A stretch of DNA of 14,967 nt from an uncultured Lachnospiraceae bacterium (GCA_910588285.1 CAJUQB010000112.1:1-14967); one strand, 5' to 3'; positions 1 through 7,778 are shown, counted from the first letter of the stretch. Numbers and translations are program-made. The notes: generated by a model not told the origin, from the letters alone.

Positions 1-433
1 AGTATACCACAATCCGGGAATAACATAAAGGTATTTGAAATCATTTATACTAGAGGATGCTTTCCTCTGTCAGGTGAAGAAGGGATGCACATGACCAGAT
101 CCCATCATAGGCATGATGGGGACGCCAGCTTTGCATCTTAATACATGTGACGGGAAGGCCGGTGTATTGAGCGGCTTTTTGGCACATGGACGCAGAGGCG
201 TCCAGTCCCTCCACAACATAACCTTTGCTTCTGAAATATTTCATATCCCTTCCGCTTCCGCAGCCGATGTCTATGATGCGGCCGCCTTGGGGGATATATT
301 TTAAAAACCGGTCGCAGGCGGGGGACATGTCTATGGGGTAGGTAGATTGGATGTACTCCTCTGCGTGGGTTTCATAATAGGTGAGGGTACAGTTTGGGAG
401 CATGGAGATGTCCTCTGTATATTTTTTCATCAT
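1..433 (-). pseudogene. SAM-dependent methyltransferase, frameshifted and running off the left edge
   Basis: The first reading frame starts at 433 and stops at 50, giving 127 residues. It carries the class I methyltransferase motif I (IIDIGCGSGRD, residues about 53-63), an acidic end of strand 2 (VEGLDAS, about 74-80) and the post-motif stretch IWSCASLLHL (about 111-120). A complete protein of this kind is usually near 200 residues, so the C-terminal third is missing. After the TAG at 50-52 another frame continues to the window edge and reads FKYLYVIPGLWYT. This resembles the usual PGG-x-WY segment that follows at this point in the family, so I infer a single frameshift near 50-60 rather than a natural end. 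The start has only a weak GAG-type ribosome binding site. The substrate cannot be told from the sequence. The fold assignment is firm and the frameshift reading moderate. Confidence 0.65.
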
Positions 434-515
434 TTCTCTATATTCAATCCAAAATCATTATTAAGTAATTGAACCCATCCCGTATATACTACCACACTTC
501 CTTCAAGCCTCAATT
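434..515. other. AT-rich intergenic gap
   Basis: This short gap lies between the methyltransferase start and the 3' end of the decayed HNH-type fragment. It is AT-rich and presumably holds the methyltransferase promoter on the minus strand, but I see no convincing -35/-10 pair. Confidence 0.4.
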
Positions 516-962
516 TCAAATAATTGCATGTCTATATGTTTTCATCACATGATTCGCCTCCGCTTTTATCTTCTCCGGATTATATAGATACTCATTTACT
601 ATTTTCTTCTGCAATTTCGTTCCCTGCATCCCCTCCCAGGAAGTTTCTGGATCAATACACCGAATACTTGGCCGATTGAAGTTTAATTCCAGCCATATTA
701 CGGAATATATCAGAAATCTTTTGACCCGTGAGAATTATTTCCCGATTACGTAGAACCCTACTCACCATCTCATGGCTATTTTGAATCTCCTCGTCAGAAA
801 GAGATTTTGTCCGAAAATATTCCGTTACTAATAGGCATACCTCCTCGCGTACCCATCTTCTTTGTGCTTGTGAATTGTCTTTTGTATCTATTTTCCCACC
901 TCGTTTTGTTGCAAATCTGAATCCTAAGTCAATAATAAATTTGTCACTCGATTTTGAATTGC
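516..962 (-). pseudogene. Fragment resembling the N-terminal module of HNH/restriction-type proteins, frameshifted
   Basis: No long open frame is present, but two minus-strand frames join into one sensible protein. From about 962 to 676 one frame reads DKFIIDLGFRFATKRGGKID, then a helical stretch with WVREEVCLLVTEYFRTKSLS, then VSRVLRNREI and FRNMAGIKLQS. A one-base shift near 676 leads into RCIDPETSWEGMQGTKLQ and on to NEYLYNPEKIKAEANHVM, with a TGA at 516-518. The pattern of a leading helix, LxxR, fRNxaGIxlQ, then a DPE and NEYL segment is what I recall from the N-terminal module of HNH endonucleases and related restriction proteins. It has no usable start codon in its own frame and follows the end of the DUF262 gene directly. 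It may be the remnant of a separate gene or of a C-terminal extension of that gene. Family assignment is tentative; its decayed state is clear. Confidence 0.45.
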
Positions 963-2795
963 TCCCTTTATCACCTTATGTCTCTCCACTAACCACTTTC
1001 TAACTTTTGCCTCATCCGTCAAATCAGCCACAGCCGGATAATTGATAATATTTAACGCAGCTTTCGCAGATGCAGTTATGGAATCTTCATAATCCTTGAG
1101 CGACTTATCTGATATCTCGCCATTCGTGGTATCCGTAATATACACATAATTCAATGGCGAATTAACAATATTTGTTTTATCTGCCCTAAGGCGATCTGTC
1201 GATTCTCCAATCCTGGTAACGCTTCCCAAGGGAACAATATGATGCTTTTCTAACTTCTGTTTTGAAAAAACACTAACTGTTCTGCCATCATTTATCAAAT
1301 CTGAATAAGGCTTTGATAAATAAAACTGACAAAAATATTTTCCTAAATGCTCTTTCGGAACACGATCCTCTTCTGCCTTTTCCATAAGCAAAAAGCTGCA
1401 TTCTGAAAAATAAGGCACTTCCAGTACGTTATCTTTTAACGTTTTTATCCATCCATATCCTTTACTGCTTGAACTCAAGGATTCCAACATACTCTTCAAA
1501 TTACTCTCATATCTGTCATTCTGATCCTTGTCATACTCTCCTGAGAATATAGCAGACCAATACCAAGCTTCTAACTTATCATGAACAGCAACGGAATTAT
1601 ACCATCTCAGATAACTTTAATATCTGCGCCGATTTTGAGTAGGAACATTTCGCATTACTTGGCTCATATGACTTATTATTACAATAAAGCCCCAGTAGTT
1701 CCAAAAACAAATCAGAACAATTTTTTAACACTCTTACATCAACTGCTTTTATCTCTCTGCTAGCATTATATCCTTTTGGAATGATACGCTTTATCTCATT
1801 CGGAATTGCATTCATATTATATTTTTTATTTTCGGACAAATGCTGCAAAATCCGATCATATAAAGGTTCTTGAGACACCTTTGCAACTCTTGCTGCCACA
1901 AGATCTAAGGTACTTAAACTCATTCCTCCCATATTCATGTTTTCATAGATATCAAATCTGCAGCGTTTCTATATTCATCGCGTTCTATTGATTCGGTAAT
2001 TACCGAAAATGCAAATATCTCTTTTTCAAGTAAATCCAAATTAGCATGATGAGTAGTAATGGATGCGGCAATACGATCCTTCATTTGTTTTATAATTGCT
2101 AATAATCTTTTTTTCTTAATTTATCATCATGCTCATTTAATCCCACAAGAAGGAATAATGGTATTAAATATACACCATTTGTCTCAAAACAATAATCATC
2201 CAGCTTATCATCATACCTTTTTCCCGGCATATATGGCGCTTTTCCCATATTCGGCCGCTAAAAAAGTTCTGCCTTCAATATATTCCGCAATATCCGCTGT
2301 CAGGAAATCCGGTTCTTGACCTGCGGAAACATCAAATCTGAAATCTAATGTTCGAATACCGAATAAGTCTTTTTGTGTCCCCGGCACTATGTTCGCATCC
2401 CATCGATCGATCTTTAAATAAAAACGTGTTGCCAGTAATTGCCTTGAAGCCAGTTTACTTACCTTTTGCTCACTGGCTTCATGAATAATATCAGAAAAAA
2501 CATTGGTCAGGCATGTCATTCTTTGCTGGCCATCTAGTAAAAAATATGTCTTTTCTGGAATAGTTCCACTCACCTTTTCTTTTGAATCCAGGCCTATCCG
2601 TTTACTTTTATAGTCTCTTGAATCTGCCTTCAACAGTAAGATTCCACCAACCGGCAGTTTTGTTAATACGGATGCAACCAATCCGCATTGTTTTTCCAAA
2701 CTCCAATCAAATTGTCTTTGAAAATCCGGCAACATGATCTCATTTTTCTTCATTTCTTCAACAATACTCTTCAAATTTTCTTCTGGTGTAATCAT
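924..2795 (-). pseudogene. DUF262 + HNH (GmrSD-like) nuclease gene with multiple frameshifts
   Basis: Proteins of this class are ParB/Srx-fold NTP-dependent nucleases with a C-terminal HNH domain, related to the type IV modification-dependent GmrSD enzymes. The first frame (2795-2211) shows LPDFQRQFDWS (residues 23-32) and the signature DGQQRMT (88-94). Its coding sense continues through other frames: YDDKLDDYCFETNG (about 2210-2110), KQMKDRIAASITTHHANLDL (about 2110-1950), NMGGMSLSTLDLVAARVAKV (1938-1597), VHDKLEAWYWSAIFSGEYD (about 1600-1500), then the HNH segment EKHHIVPLG and NSPLNYVYIT (in 1499-924). Frameshifts therefore fall near 2218-2222 (A5 run), 2108-2114 (A7 run), 1940-1965 and 1597-1610. 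Joined, the protein would be about 620 residues, normal for the family. The start at 2795 has an AAAGGGG site 6 bases upstream. The gene is almost certainly inactive unless these are base-calling errors. Confidence 0.8.
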
Positions 2796-2922
2796 TTCGT
2801 TCCCCTTTCAATCTACTCCGCCGTCTAAAGTTTGATTTATATACCCACACTTTCCACATCCATCCTTTAAATAAGGTTTAGTAAGTAATTTTTGGTAGGA
2901 TTGATGATATCACTATCTATAT

Positions 2923-2950
2923 ATGATTGAAACCAGGTAGGGAGTAAAAC
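2923..2950 (+). repeat. Left copy of imperfect inverted repeat flanking the toxin-antitoxin unit
   Basis: The sequence begins ATGATTGAAACCAG (2923-2936) and continues with GTAGGGAGTAAAAC. The same 14 bases occur in inverted orientation at 3865-3878, and the following 13-14 bases are also similar (ATAAGGAGAAAAC with a one-base gap), so about 25 of 28 aligned positions agree. Both copies point inward and lie outside the promoter and terminator of the toxin-antitoxin unit. I see no target-site duplication. Confidence 0.6.
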
Positions 2951-2983
2951 TGATTCCTAACAACTATTCTAAAACGATATATC

Positions 2984-3015
2984 TTTTAAAAAATGGATTG
3001 TGGCTAATACAATCC
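2984..3015 (-). terminator. Rho-independent terminator after the PIN toxin gene
   Basis: Read on the minus strand, the perfect 7-bp arms GGATTGT and ACAATCC (3009-3015 and 2995-3001) enclose a 7-base loop and are followed by a T-rich tail, ATTTTTTAAAA. It lies about 50 bases beyond the toxin stop codon, the expected place for the end of that transcript. The stem is fairly AT-rich, so its efficiency is uncertain. Confidence 0.65.
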
Positions 3016-3067
3016 GATGCTCGCTATTTCTACAGACATTCCTGTATAATGCTGATACTGCCTAAAA

Positions 3068-3472
3068 TTAATCAGGTAAATATTTTTCACAGAAATCTTT
3101 TGCTGTCACAATCTGAATATTCTCGTATTTTTCAATTACAAGCAAGTCTTTATCACCGCTGACAATATATAAAGCACGAGAATCTTTTGCACATTCCAGA
3201 AATTTGTCATCATCTGGATCACGGCATATTGCAATATGAGAAGAAGGCTCAATTATTTCCATAGTTTTAATTAGCGGAATAAGAATTGATGTATTGATAT
3301 GTCCTTGCTTTCGGTCAATCATCTCTTGTACAATTTCTTCGTATTCATTGATAATTTCAGATGTAGCACATGCCGTTATTTTTCCATTGACTATAGAACT
3401 GAGTATTTTCCTGGGGAATCCACCAAAAAACACACCCGAGATCAAAACATTTGTATCTACCACAATTCTCAT
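3068..3472 (-). CDS. PIN-domain toxin (putative RNase), COG1569-like
   Basis: This 134-residue protein is a full-length PIN domain of the kind paired with AbrB/MazE-type antitoxins. PIN toxins are Mg2+-dependent ribonucleases in the cytoplasm. The acidic residues of the active site can be seen: D6 in VVDTN, E43 in SEIINEYEE, the cluster D85-D89 in CRDPDDDKFLECA, and D107 in VSGDKDLL. The start at 3472 overlaps the antitoxin stop in an ATGA arrangement, which couples translation of toxin to antitoxin. A hairpin terminator follows. The reading frame is intact, unlike most of the surrounding genes. The PIN fold and toxin role are well supported by sequence and partner; the RNA target is unknown. 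Confidence 0.9.
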   Translation of the reverse strand: MRIVVDTNVLISGVFFGGFPRKILSSIVNGKITACATSEIINEYEEIVQEMIDRKQGHINTSILIPLIKTMEIIEPSSHIAICRDPDDDKFLECAKDSRALYIVSGDKDLLVIEKYENIQIVTAKDFCEKYLPD

Positions 3473-3735
3473 ATTCTTTTTTTCCTTCTTGAAGATTTAA
3501 TGATATCATTAACATCATTTTCAGCATAGCCGACGGAGGCGGCCCATTCCTGTGCCTCATCTAACGACGATTCAAATTCTTCTGTAGAAGGAAGCTTTAA
3601 CGTCTTGAGTATGATAACATCTCCCGAGGTATATGCGACCAGTTTATCCCCAGCATCAATTGACAAACGTTCACAAATACTGACTGGAAGCGAAATCTGC
3701 CCTTTAGAAGAAACAGTTAATATCTGTGTATTCAT
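3469..3735 (-). CDS. AbrB/MazE-type antitoxin
   Basis: This 88-residue protein has an N-terminal swapped-hairpin DNA-binding domain of the AbrB/MazE/SpoVT class (residues about 5-45), with the typical pattern SSKGQISLPVSICERLSIDAGDK. The acidic and then basic tail (about 50-88) is the probable toxin-binding part. It is the first gene of a two-gene unit and overlaps the toxin by 4 bases. The start at 3735 has an AAAGGAG site 9 bases upstream. Antitoxins of this class usually repress their own promoter, and a short palindrome lies between the -35 and -10 of the promoter in front of it. The gene is intact and well supported. Confidence 0.9.
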   Translation of the reverse strand: MNTQILTVSSKGQISLPVSICERLSIDAGDKLVAYTSGDVIILKTLKLPSTEEFESSLDEAQEWAASVGYAENDVNDIIKSSRRKKRI

Positions 3736-3773
3736 TTAATTATGCTCCTTTCGGATAAGAAATCTTTAGCTAT

Positions 3774-3802
3774 ATTATGCCATGATATGGGTCCGTTTAC
3801 AA
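3774..3802 (-). promoter_or_regulatory. Promoter of the antitoxin-toxin unit
   Basis: On the minus strand, TTGTAA (3797-3802) and CATAAT (3774-3779) are separated by 17 bases. They match the sigma-A -35 and -10 consensus at 4 and 5 of 6 positions. The -10 lies about 40 bases upstream of the antitoxin start and no other gene intervenes. Confidence 0.55.
3780..3790. promoter_or_regulatory. Palindrome in promoter spacer, candidate autoregulatory operator
   Basis: CCATGATATGG has inverted arms CCAT and ATGG around three bases. It lies entirely in the 17-base spacer between the -35 and -10 of the toxin-antitoxin promoter, where a bound antitoxin or toxin-antitoxin complex would block RNA polymerase. 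The binding is inferred. Confidence 0.4.
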
Positions 3803-3851
3803 GAAAAATGAATATTTTCCTTTATTTTGGACAGCATTATACATTATTTCT

Positions 3852-3878
3852 GTTTTCTCCTTATCTGGTTTCAATCAT
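3852..3878 (-). repeat. Right copy of imperfect inverted repeat flanking the toxin-antitoxin unit
   Basis: This is the inverted partner of the repeat at 2923-2950. The 14 bases at 3865-3878 match it exactly on the opposite strand and the next 13 with few differences. It lies just upstream of the toxin-antitoxin promoter, so the pair encloses about 955 bp containing the whole transcription unit. Confidence 0.6.
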
Positions 3879-3981
3879 GTACTAAAAATATAAGAAACAA
3901 AAAACAACAAAACACCTTAGATCATTAAATAAATATTGCTTTTCTTCAGAATATACTATCTTTTAAATAGTCTTCCCAATT

Positions 3982-4308
3982 TTACTCTATTCTCTCACTT
4001 TCTATTGGATTACTGACAAAAGCCACAATATTCGCTATTCTAAAATCAGTATAATTTTCATTCAATTGTTTCATTTGGACAGTCCTTTTTATATCGGATT
4101 CATCTCTTTCTTCCGAGCTTCGGCGTTTTGCCTTTAAACCAACTATAGCTGCAATCGCATACAAATCCACCAAACGTTTAAAAAATGATTCTTGAATTTT
4201 GCCCTGAGTCCACAGCTTATCAACATAATCTCTATGTTTACCGACAAAAAACATTTCGTCTACCTTAAAATATTCATATGAGGTTTGTTCCATATTTTTC
4301 TTTGCCAT
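3982..4308 (-). CDS. Small protein of unknown function, partner of the SMC-like ATPase
   Basis: I do not recognise this 108-residue protein with certainty. It is soluble, with a central helical stretch YVDKLWTQGKIQESFFKRLVDLYAIAAIVGLKAKRR (about residues 29-64), and has no signal peptide or membrane segment. The pattern of a helix followed by a DxxxxAAxxGL turn loosely recalls small proteins associated with DNA phosphorothioation loci, but no dnd genes are seen here, so this is only a hint. The ATG at 4308 shares its A with the ATPase stop (TAATG) and has a GGGAGGTGG site just upstream. An in-frame ATG at 4323 would place the start before that site, so the 4308 start is preferred. Tight coupling to the ATPase suggests a shared complex. 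The end may be shortened. Confidence 0.55.
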   Translation of the reverse strand: MAKKNMEQTSYEYFKVDEMFFVGKHRDYVDKLWTQGKIQESFFKRLVDLYAIAAIVGLKAKRRSSEERDESDIKRTVQMKQLNENYTDFRIANIVAFVSNPIESERIE

Positions 4309-5807
4309 TATTCCACCTCCCAATTAAGCTCTAAAGAAGAACTGTTTGAGCTTGGCTCTTTGCTCACTCTATAACAAAACTCAGGCAATGTATACTTTTC
4401 AAGGCCTGACGCTTCCCAGTCTTTATCTAACATAAAAATAATAACCTGCTCTGCAAATTGAGGTAGTCGATTAGCCACTAATGTTGTATTTTCATTACTA
4501 AGTGCCGAAAACGGCCCATCTAATACTAAAGGTAATCCAAGAATCGCATTTTCCATACCATACTCTTCATTGGCTCTTTCAACATCACGATATCTTCTCG
4601 CCAATTCTAATATACTCACAACAAACACAAAATTAATAGCAATCGTCTCCCCATTAGACAGATTTTCTTCTTCATAATTGGACATTTCTCCTAGTTGATG
4701 ATAATAAATATGTATCTTGTAATCACTTTCAAGCTTTGCATATTTTTCATGATCATTAAACATACGTTGGAAATTTTCTCCAATTATTTCATTTAAGTCC
4801 GTAATTGTTGTATTTTTACGCTGATTTGATAATAAAGCTGCCTTTTCATACATTGCCTCTACATAAGCCAAACATCGATAAACTTGCTCATTCTGTTTAT
4901 CATGTATTGCAACCGCATCTAACTGTTCTTCTTTTTTAGCTTTGTTATTTTTTTCTTGTTCTAAACGATATTCATAATCCGTTTTTTCCTTTCTAAATAA
5001 CTCTAGTCTATCTCTTGCCTTCTTATTTTGCAATCTGACTTGGCCTAAATTGGTTTTTCTATCTATCGTTTTTTCTAATCTTTCTTTATCTCTTGTAGAT
5101 CATCTATATTACCCTGTGCGACATCAAAACCCTCTGCTTTTTCCAGCACAACTTTTCTTAACTCATTTGTCTCACTTTGCCAAGCTTCCAAGGTTGCTTT
5201 CAGTTTTCCTGCCGCACCTCCGAGCATTTCTGGTGGAACCTGCTTCTTGAGTTTCATAATTGCTTCATATGCTTCAGAATGTTCTGTTAGCTTTGTACCA
5301 CATATACATTCTCCAATATCAAGCAGATATTCCAGCGTGTCAACTGTAACACCTGGGATATCCTTTCCTTCTAAATCCACCCGTTCTAATAATGCTTCAA
5401 ATTCCGGAAGAAACGATGCTGCAAAAAATTTAGCCGACCTTGACAATTCTTTTACAATATCTGAATAATAATCCGCTTTAAACTTTTCATTTCTTTTAAT
5501 ATCTGATTCTAACTTTTCTAATTCTTTTTGATCCTCCTCTACCTTCCTATTATCATTCAAGGTTTTTTGAGTTGATTCCACTGTACGTTCAGTTGTTTCA
5601 ATAGCCGTTTGCGTCTCTGCAATTTTCTCCACATATTCTGCAATTTTTCCATCTAACTTCTGTATTTCTCTTTGTAATCTTTCATATTCTCCACTTGTTC
5701 CTTTTAATTTTTCCCGAAATTTTCCTATTACATTAACGAGATTATCTTTGAGATGATTCATCATTTCAACTAATCCGCTTACTCCTAAAATAGTGGCTTG
5801 CCAATCT
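4308..5807 (-). pseudogene. SMC/Rad50-like ATPase, missing its N-terminal half and frameshifted
   Basis: Two adjacent frames make one protein. The upstream part (about 5807-5075) is a long coiled coil (for example LQREIQKLDGKIAEYVEKI) with a CICGTKL turn encoded at about 5290-5308, similar to the cysteine turn in the hinge or hook of Rad50-like ATPases. The downstream part (to 4308) has a second coiled coil, then the ABC signature ENLSNGETIA, a Walker B segment LPLVLDGPFS and the following D-loop region. The frames join if one base is shifted near 5075-5085: LQEIK passes into ERLEKTIDRKTNLG. The N-terminal Walker A head (some 200 or more residues) is absent because the gene is cut at about 5794-5807. 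Such ATPases serve DNA repair or phage defence. With no Walker A and a frameshift it cannot be active. The exact family is not identified. Confidence 0.75.
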
Positions 5808-6117
5808 ATACGGATTGTCTCTGGATGAATTGATTGAGTTTGACATAGATGTGAAGGAAATCCAGGAAACCATTGACCGAACCAGCGATGCGGCCACCGA
5901 AAAAATCGACTGGACAAAGGCATGGAGCAAAAAATACCCGATCCTTGCCACCTATCAAAATGAGGTGGAAACGCAAGTGTATATGACAGAGCTGAGCCGG
6001 CTGCTGGCGGATCTGGAGAAGAAATACGGCTACAACCGGCTGGATGCCTTCCTTGTATTGAAGGATATTTTGGCCAGTGTTTGGAAGCAGCGGAAGAATC
6101 TGCCCGATGGCTTTTAA
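5794..6117 (+). pseudogene. Xre-family regulator lacking its DNA-binding N-terminus
   Basis: The open frame begins after a TAG at 5791-5793 without a good start (a TTG at 5815 has no ribosome binding site). It reads LANLYGLSLDELIEFD, which is the typical end of an Xre/Cro helix-turn-helix domain (last helix and SLDEL turn). A C-terminal region follows with IDWTKAWSKKYPIL and YGYNRLDAFLVLKDIL, as seen in a group of clostridial Xre regulators. The first four helices, including the recognition helix, are missing. The sequence therefore shows a fragment of about 107 residues, cut at the same place as the ATPase on the other strand. Its stop lies 2 bases from the stop of the convergent radical SAM gene. 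Regulation through DNA binding is not expected to survive. Confidence 0.6.
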
Positions 6118-6119
6118 GC

Positions 6120-7778
6120 TTAGGAAGTATCGGCAACGCCGGAAAATGTAGCTGTCAAGGAGCTCTCCCCATTATATACAGAACCAATGAAGGCAGACTC
6201 CCCGGTCACTGCCATCATCCCGTCATCCTCCCCGGAATCCCCGGCCGCCGCAGCCTCCTGCGGCGAAATCCCCAGCCACTGACACAGGGTGCGGACCCCC
6301 TGCTCTTTCGAGGCTCCAGACGGAACGATCTGGAGGCAGCAGTCTTCCGCAAAGAACCGGACAGCCTCATCCCGTGGGAGGGCCAGGGCATGGGCCAGTT
6401 CTTCTGCTTCTGGCAAGCTCCAAGGAAGATGCCTGGGCCGCAGAAGGGTAATCTTGCAGATCCGGCTTCCTATCCGGTCAGGAAGGATCCGGAAACGGAA
6501 AGGCTTTTTCAGGGGTTCCAGCTGCTCCGGATACGTCCCATCCAGATGATAGACCCGTTCCTTCACCTCTGTTCCCTGCTCCAGTCGGATATAGGCTCCA
6601 GCAGAGAAGATTCCGCCGGAAAAGAGATGGCGGATACCGCGGCAGCGGGCCATAGCGCAGCCATAGGGAAGAGTGGTGGCAAAAAAGAGAGGGATACCCT
6701 CCCGGTGAAGGGCTTCCAGTCCGGCCCGGATCATGGGTGGAACGGTGGAGAAGTCCTCCGCGGCCTGTGCAGGAGAAGCTGCGTCGGATGGTGTCTGAAA
6801 ATTGTATTCTCCCAGGCGTACGCCGCCGCATTTAGCAGGATAAACTCCGGTACTCTGGGGAAACAGAGTACCCTGGATATCCAGAAACACGGCCTTGGGC
6901 CGGCGTGGGATACGAAACAATGGATAAGGGCCAAAGAGAATCCGATTCATAAAATCATCCCTGCCCCCGTAGGCCAGATAGCAGGAGCATCGTTTCCGGC
7001 GGCATAGCCGATCCAGACGCAGGCCGTCGGATTCCGAACCCGGTTTCCATACTCTGCCGCCGACCGCCTGACTGATGTTGCACAGTCTTACCTGTCCGTT
7101 TCCCTCCACAAAAAGCCGATGGCCGCACCTGGCAGGTTCTGAGGGCACAGAAATCAGTTCCCGGCCAAAATAGGGGTCTATATCCAGAAATTCATCCCGT
7201 TCCGTCTGGGTATAATCTCGGTCCAGGCCGTCCATACGGTTGATCCAAAGATACGTTTCCTTTGGGAGCTCCTGGCGGAGCAGGCGGATTTTCTCCAGAT
7301 TCCGGGGATCCCCTACAGCCCCGGCACAGAGGGGCACACCGGCGGCCAGCAGGGTCCGGCAGGATGCGGCAAATGCTTCTGCTGTGATCATTTCCGGATG
7401 AAAGGTTGCCCAGAGCCGGAGCTTTTCCACATAGCCTCCGGCCTGCCGAAAGATAGCCAGGGATGTCTCCGGGGAAAAACTGAGATTGGTCTGTGCCCCC
7501 ACTGCGTCCATCCAGGGAAGGGCACTCAGTGCGCCCAGCCCCTCCCAGTACCAGGGATGGATCAGGGCTTCCCCGTAGGGAACCACCATCAGGGCGCGGG
7601 CCGGAACCGGAAAACAGGCTTGCGCCAGGTCCGGAAAATCTTTGACAAACTGGAGCCATCGGGCCTTGTCCTGCTGCAGCTCCCGGTTTCCAATGGGATG
7701 TTTGGCAAAGGGGCAGTAGGAACAGCGATAGTTGCAGCTTTTTAAAGTGCCCCGGTAAAGGATCATGGGCTTATCCAT
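6120..7778 (-). CDS. STM4011-like radical SAM protein fused to a C-terminal HAD-type domain
   Basis: This 552-residue protein is the last gene of the operon. Residues 1-290 form a radical SAM enzyme with the 4Fe-4S motif C15-x3-C19-x2-C22 (CNYRCSYC). Later cysteines at C218, C233, C259, C264 and C266 suggest a SPASM-like auxiliary cluster. This part matches the length and order of the STM4011 family, named from Salmonella and of unknown reaction. Residues 294-552 form a HAD phosphatase-like domain: motif I FLDIQGTLF (D300), motif II FATTLP (T368/T369), K491 in GASKEQ, and motif IV GDSGEDDGMM (513-522). The second motif I acid, normally Asp, is Q302, so catalysis may be altered. The ATG at 7778 has GGGAGG 6 bases upstream and overlaps the preceding stop by 8 bases; earlier in-frame starts lie inside the previous gene. 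I know of no typical fusion of this kind, so it is notable. Confidence 0.85.
   Translation of the reverse strand: MDKPMILYRGTLKSCNYRCSYCPFAKHPIGNRELQQDKARWLQFVKDFPDLAQACFPVPARALMVVPYGEALIHPWYWEGLGALSALPWMDAVGAQTNLSFSPETSLAIFRQAGGYVEKLRLWATFHPEMITAEAFAASCRTLLAAGVPLCAGAVGDPRNLEKIRLLRQELPKETYLWINRMDGLDRDYTQTERDEFLDIDPYFGRELISVPSEPARCGHRLFVEGNGQVRLCNISQAVGGRVWKPGSESDGLRLDRLCRRKRCSCYLAYGGRDDFMNRILFGPYPLFRIPRRPKAVFLDIQGTLFPQSTGVYPAKCGGVRLGEYNFQTPSDAASPAQAAEDFSTVPPMIRAGLEALHREGIPLFFATTLPYGCAMARCRGIRHLFSGGIFSAGAYIRLEQGTEVKERVYHLDGTYPEQLEPLKKPFRFRILPDRIGSRICKITLLRPRHLPWSLPEAEELAHALALPRDEAVRFFAEDCCLQIVPSGASKEQGVRTLCQWLGISPQEAAAAGDSGEDDGMMAVTGESAFIGSVYNGESSLTATFSGVADTS

Larger units (their letters stand above)
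2796..3067. other. Intergenic region between the DUF262 pseudogene and the PIN toxin
   Basis: This AT-rich gap holds the 5' region of the DUF262 gene, the left copy of the inverted repeat (2923-2950) and the terminator after the toxin gene (2984-3015). I see no coding sequence in it. Confidence 0.5.

Noticed and set aside
2923..3878. CRISPR-like repeat ends (ATTGAAAC) at 2927-2934 and, inverted, at 3867-3874
   Set aside because: Only two copies, in opposite orientation and more than 900 bp apart, with no regular spacers and no cas genes.
5808..6136. N-terminal extension of the ATPase frame to 6136
   Set aside because: The extra residues are the antisense of the Xre fragment and carry no Walker A or other ATPase motif.
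6081..7007. A 308-codon open frame on the plus strand opposite the radical SAM-HAD gene
   Set aside because: It is antisense to a well-supported gene in GC-rich DNA, has no family motifs and shows low-complexity Pro/Gly/Arg composition.
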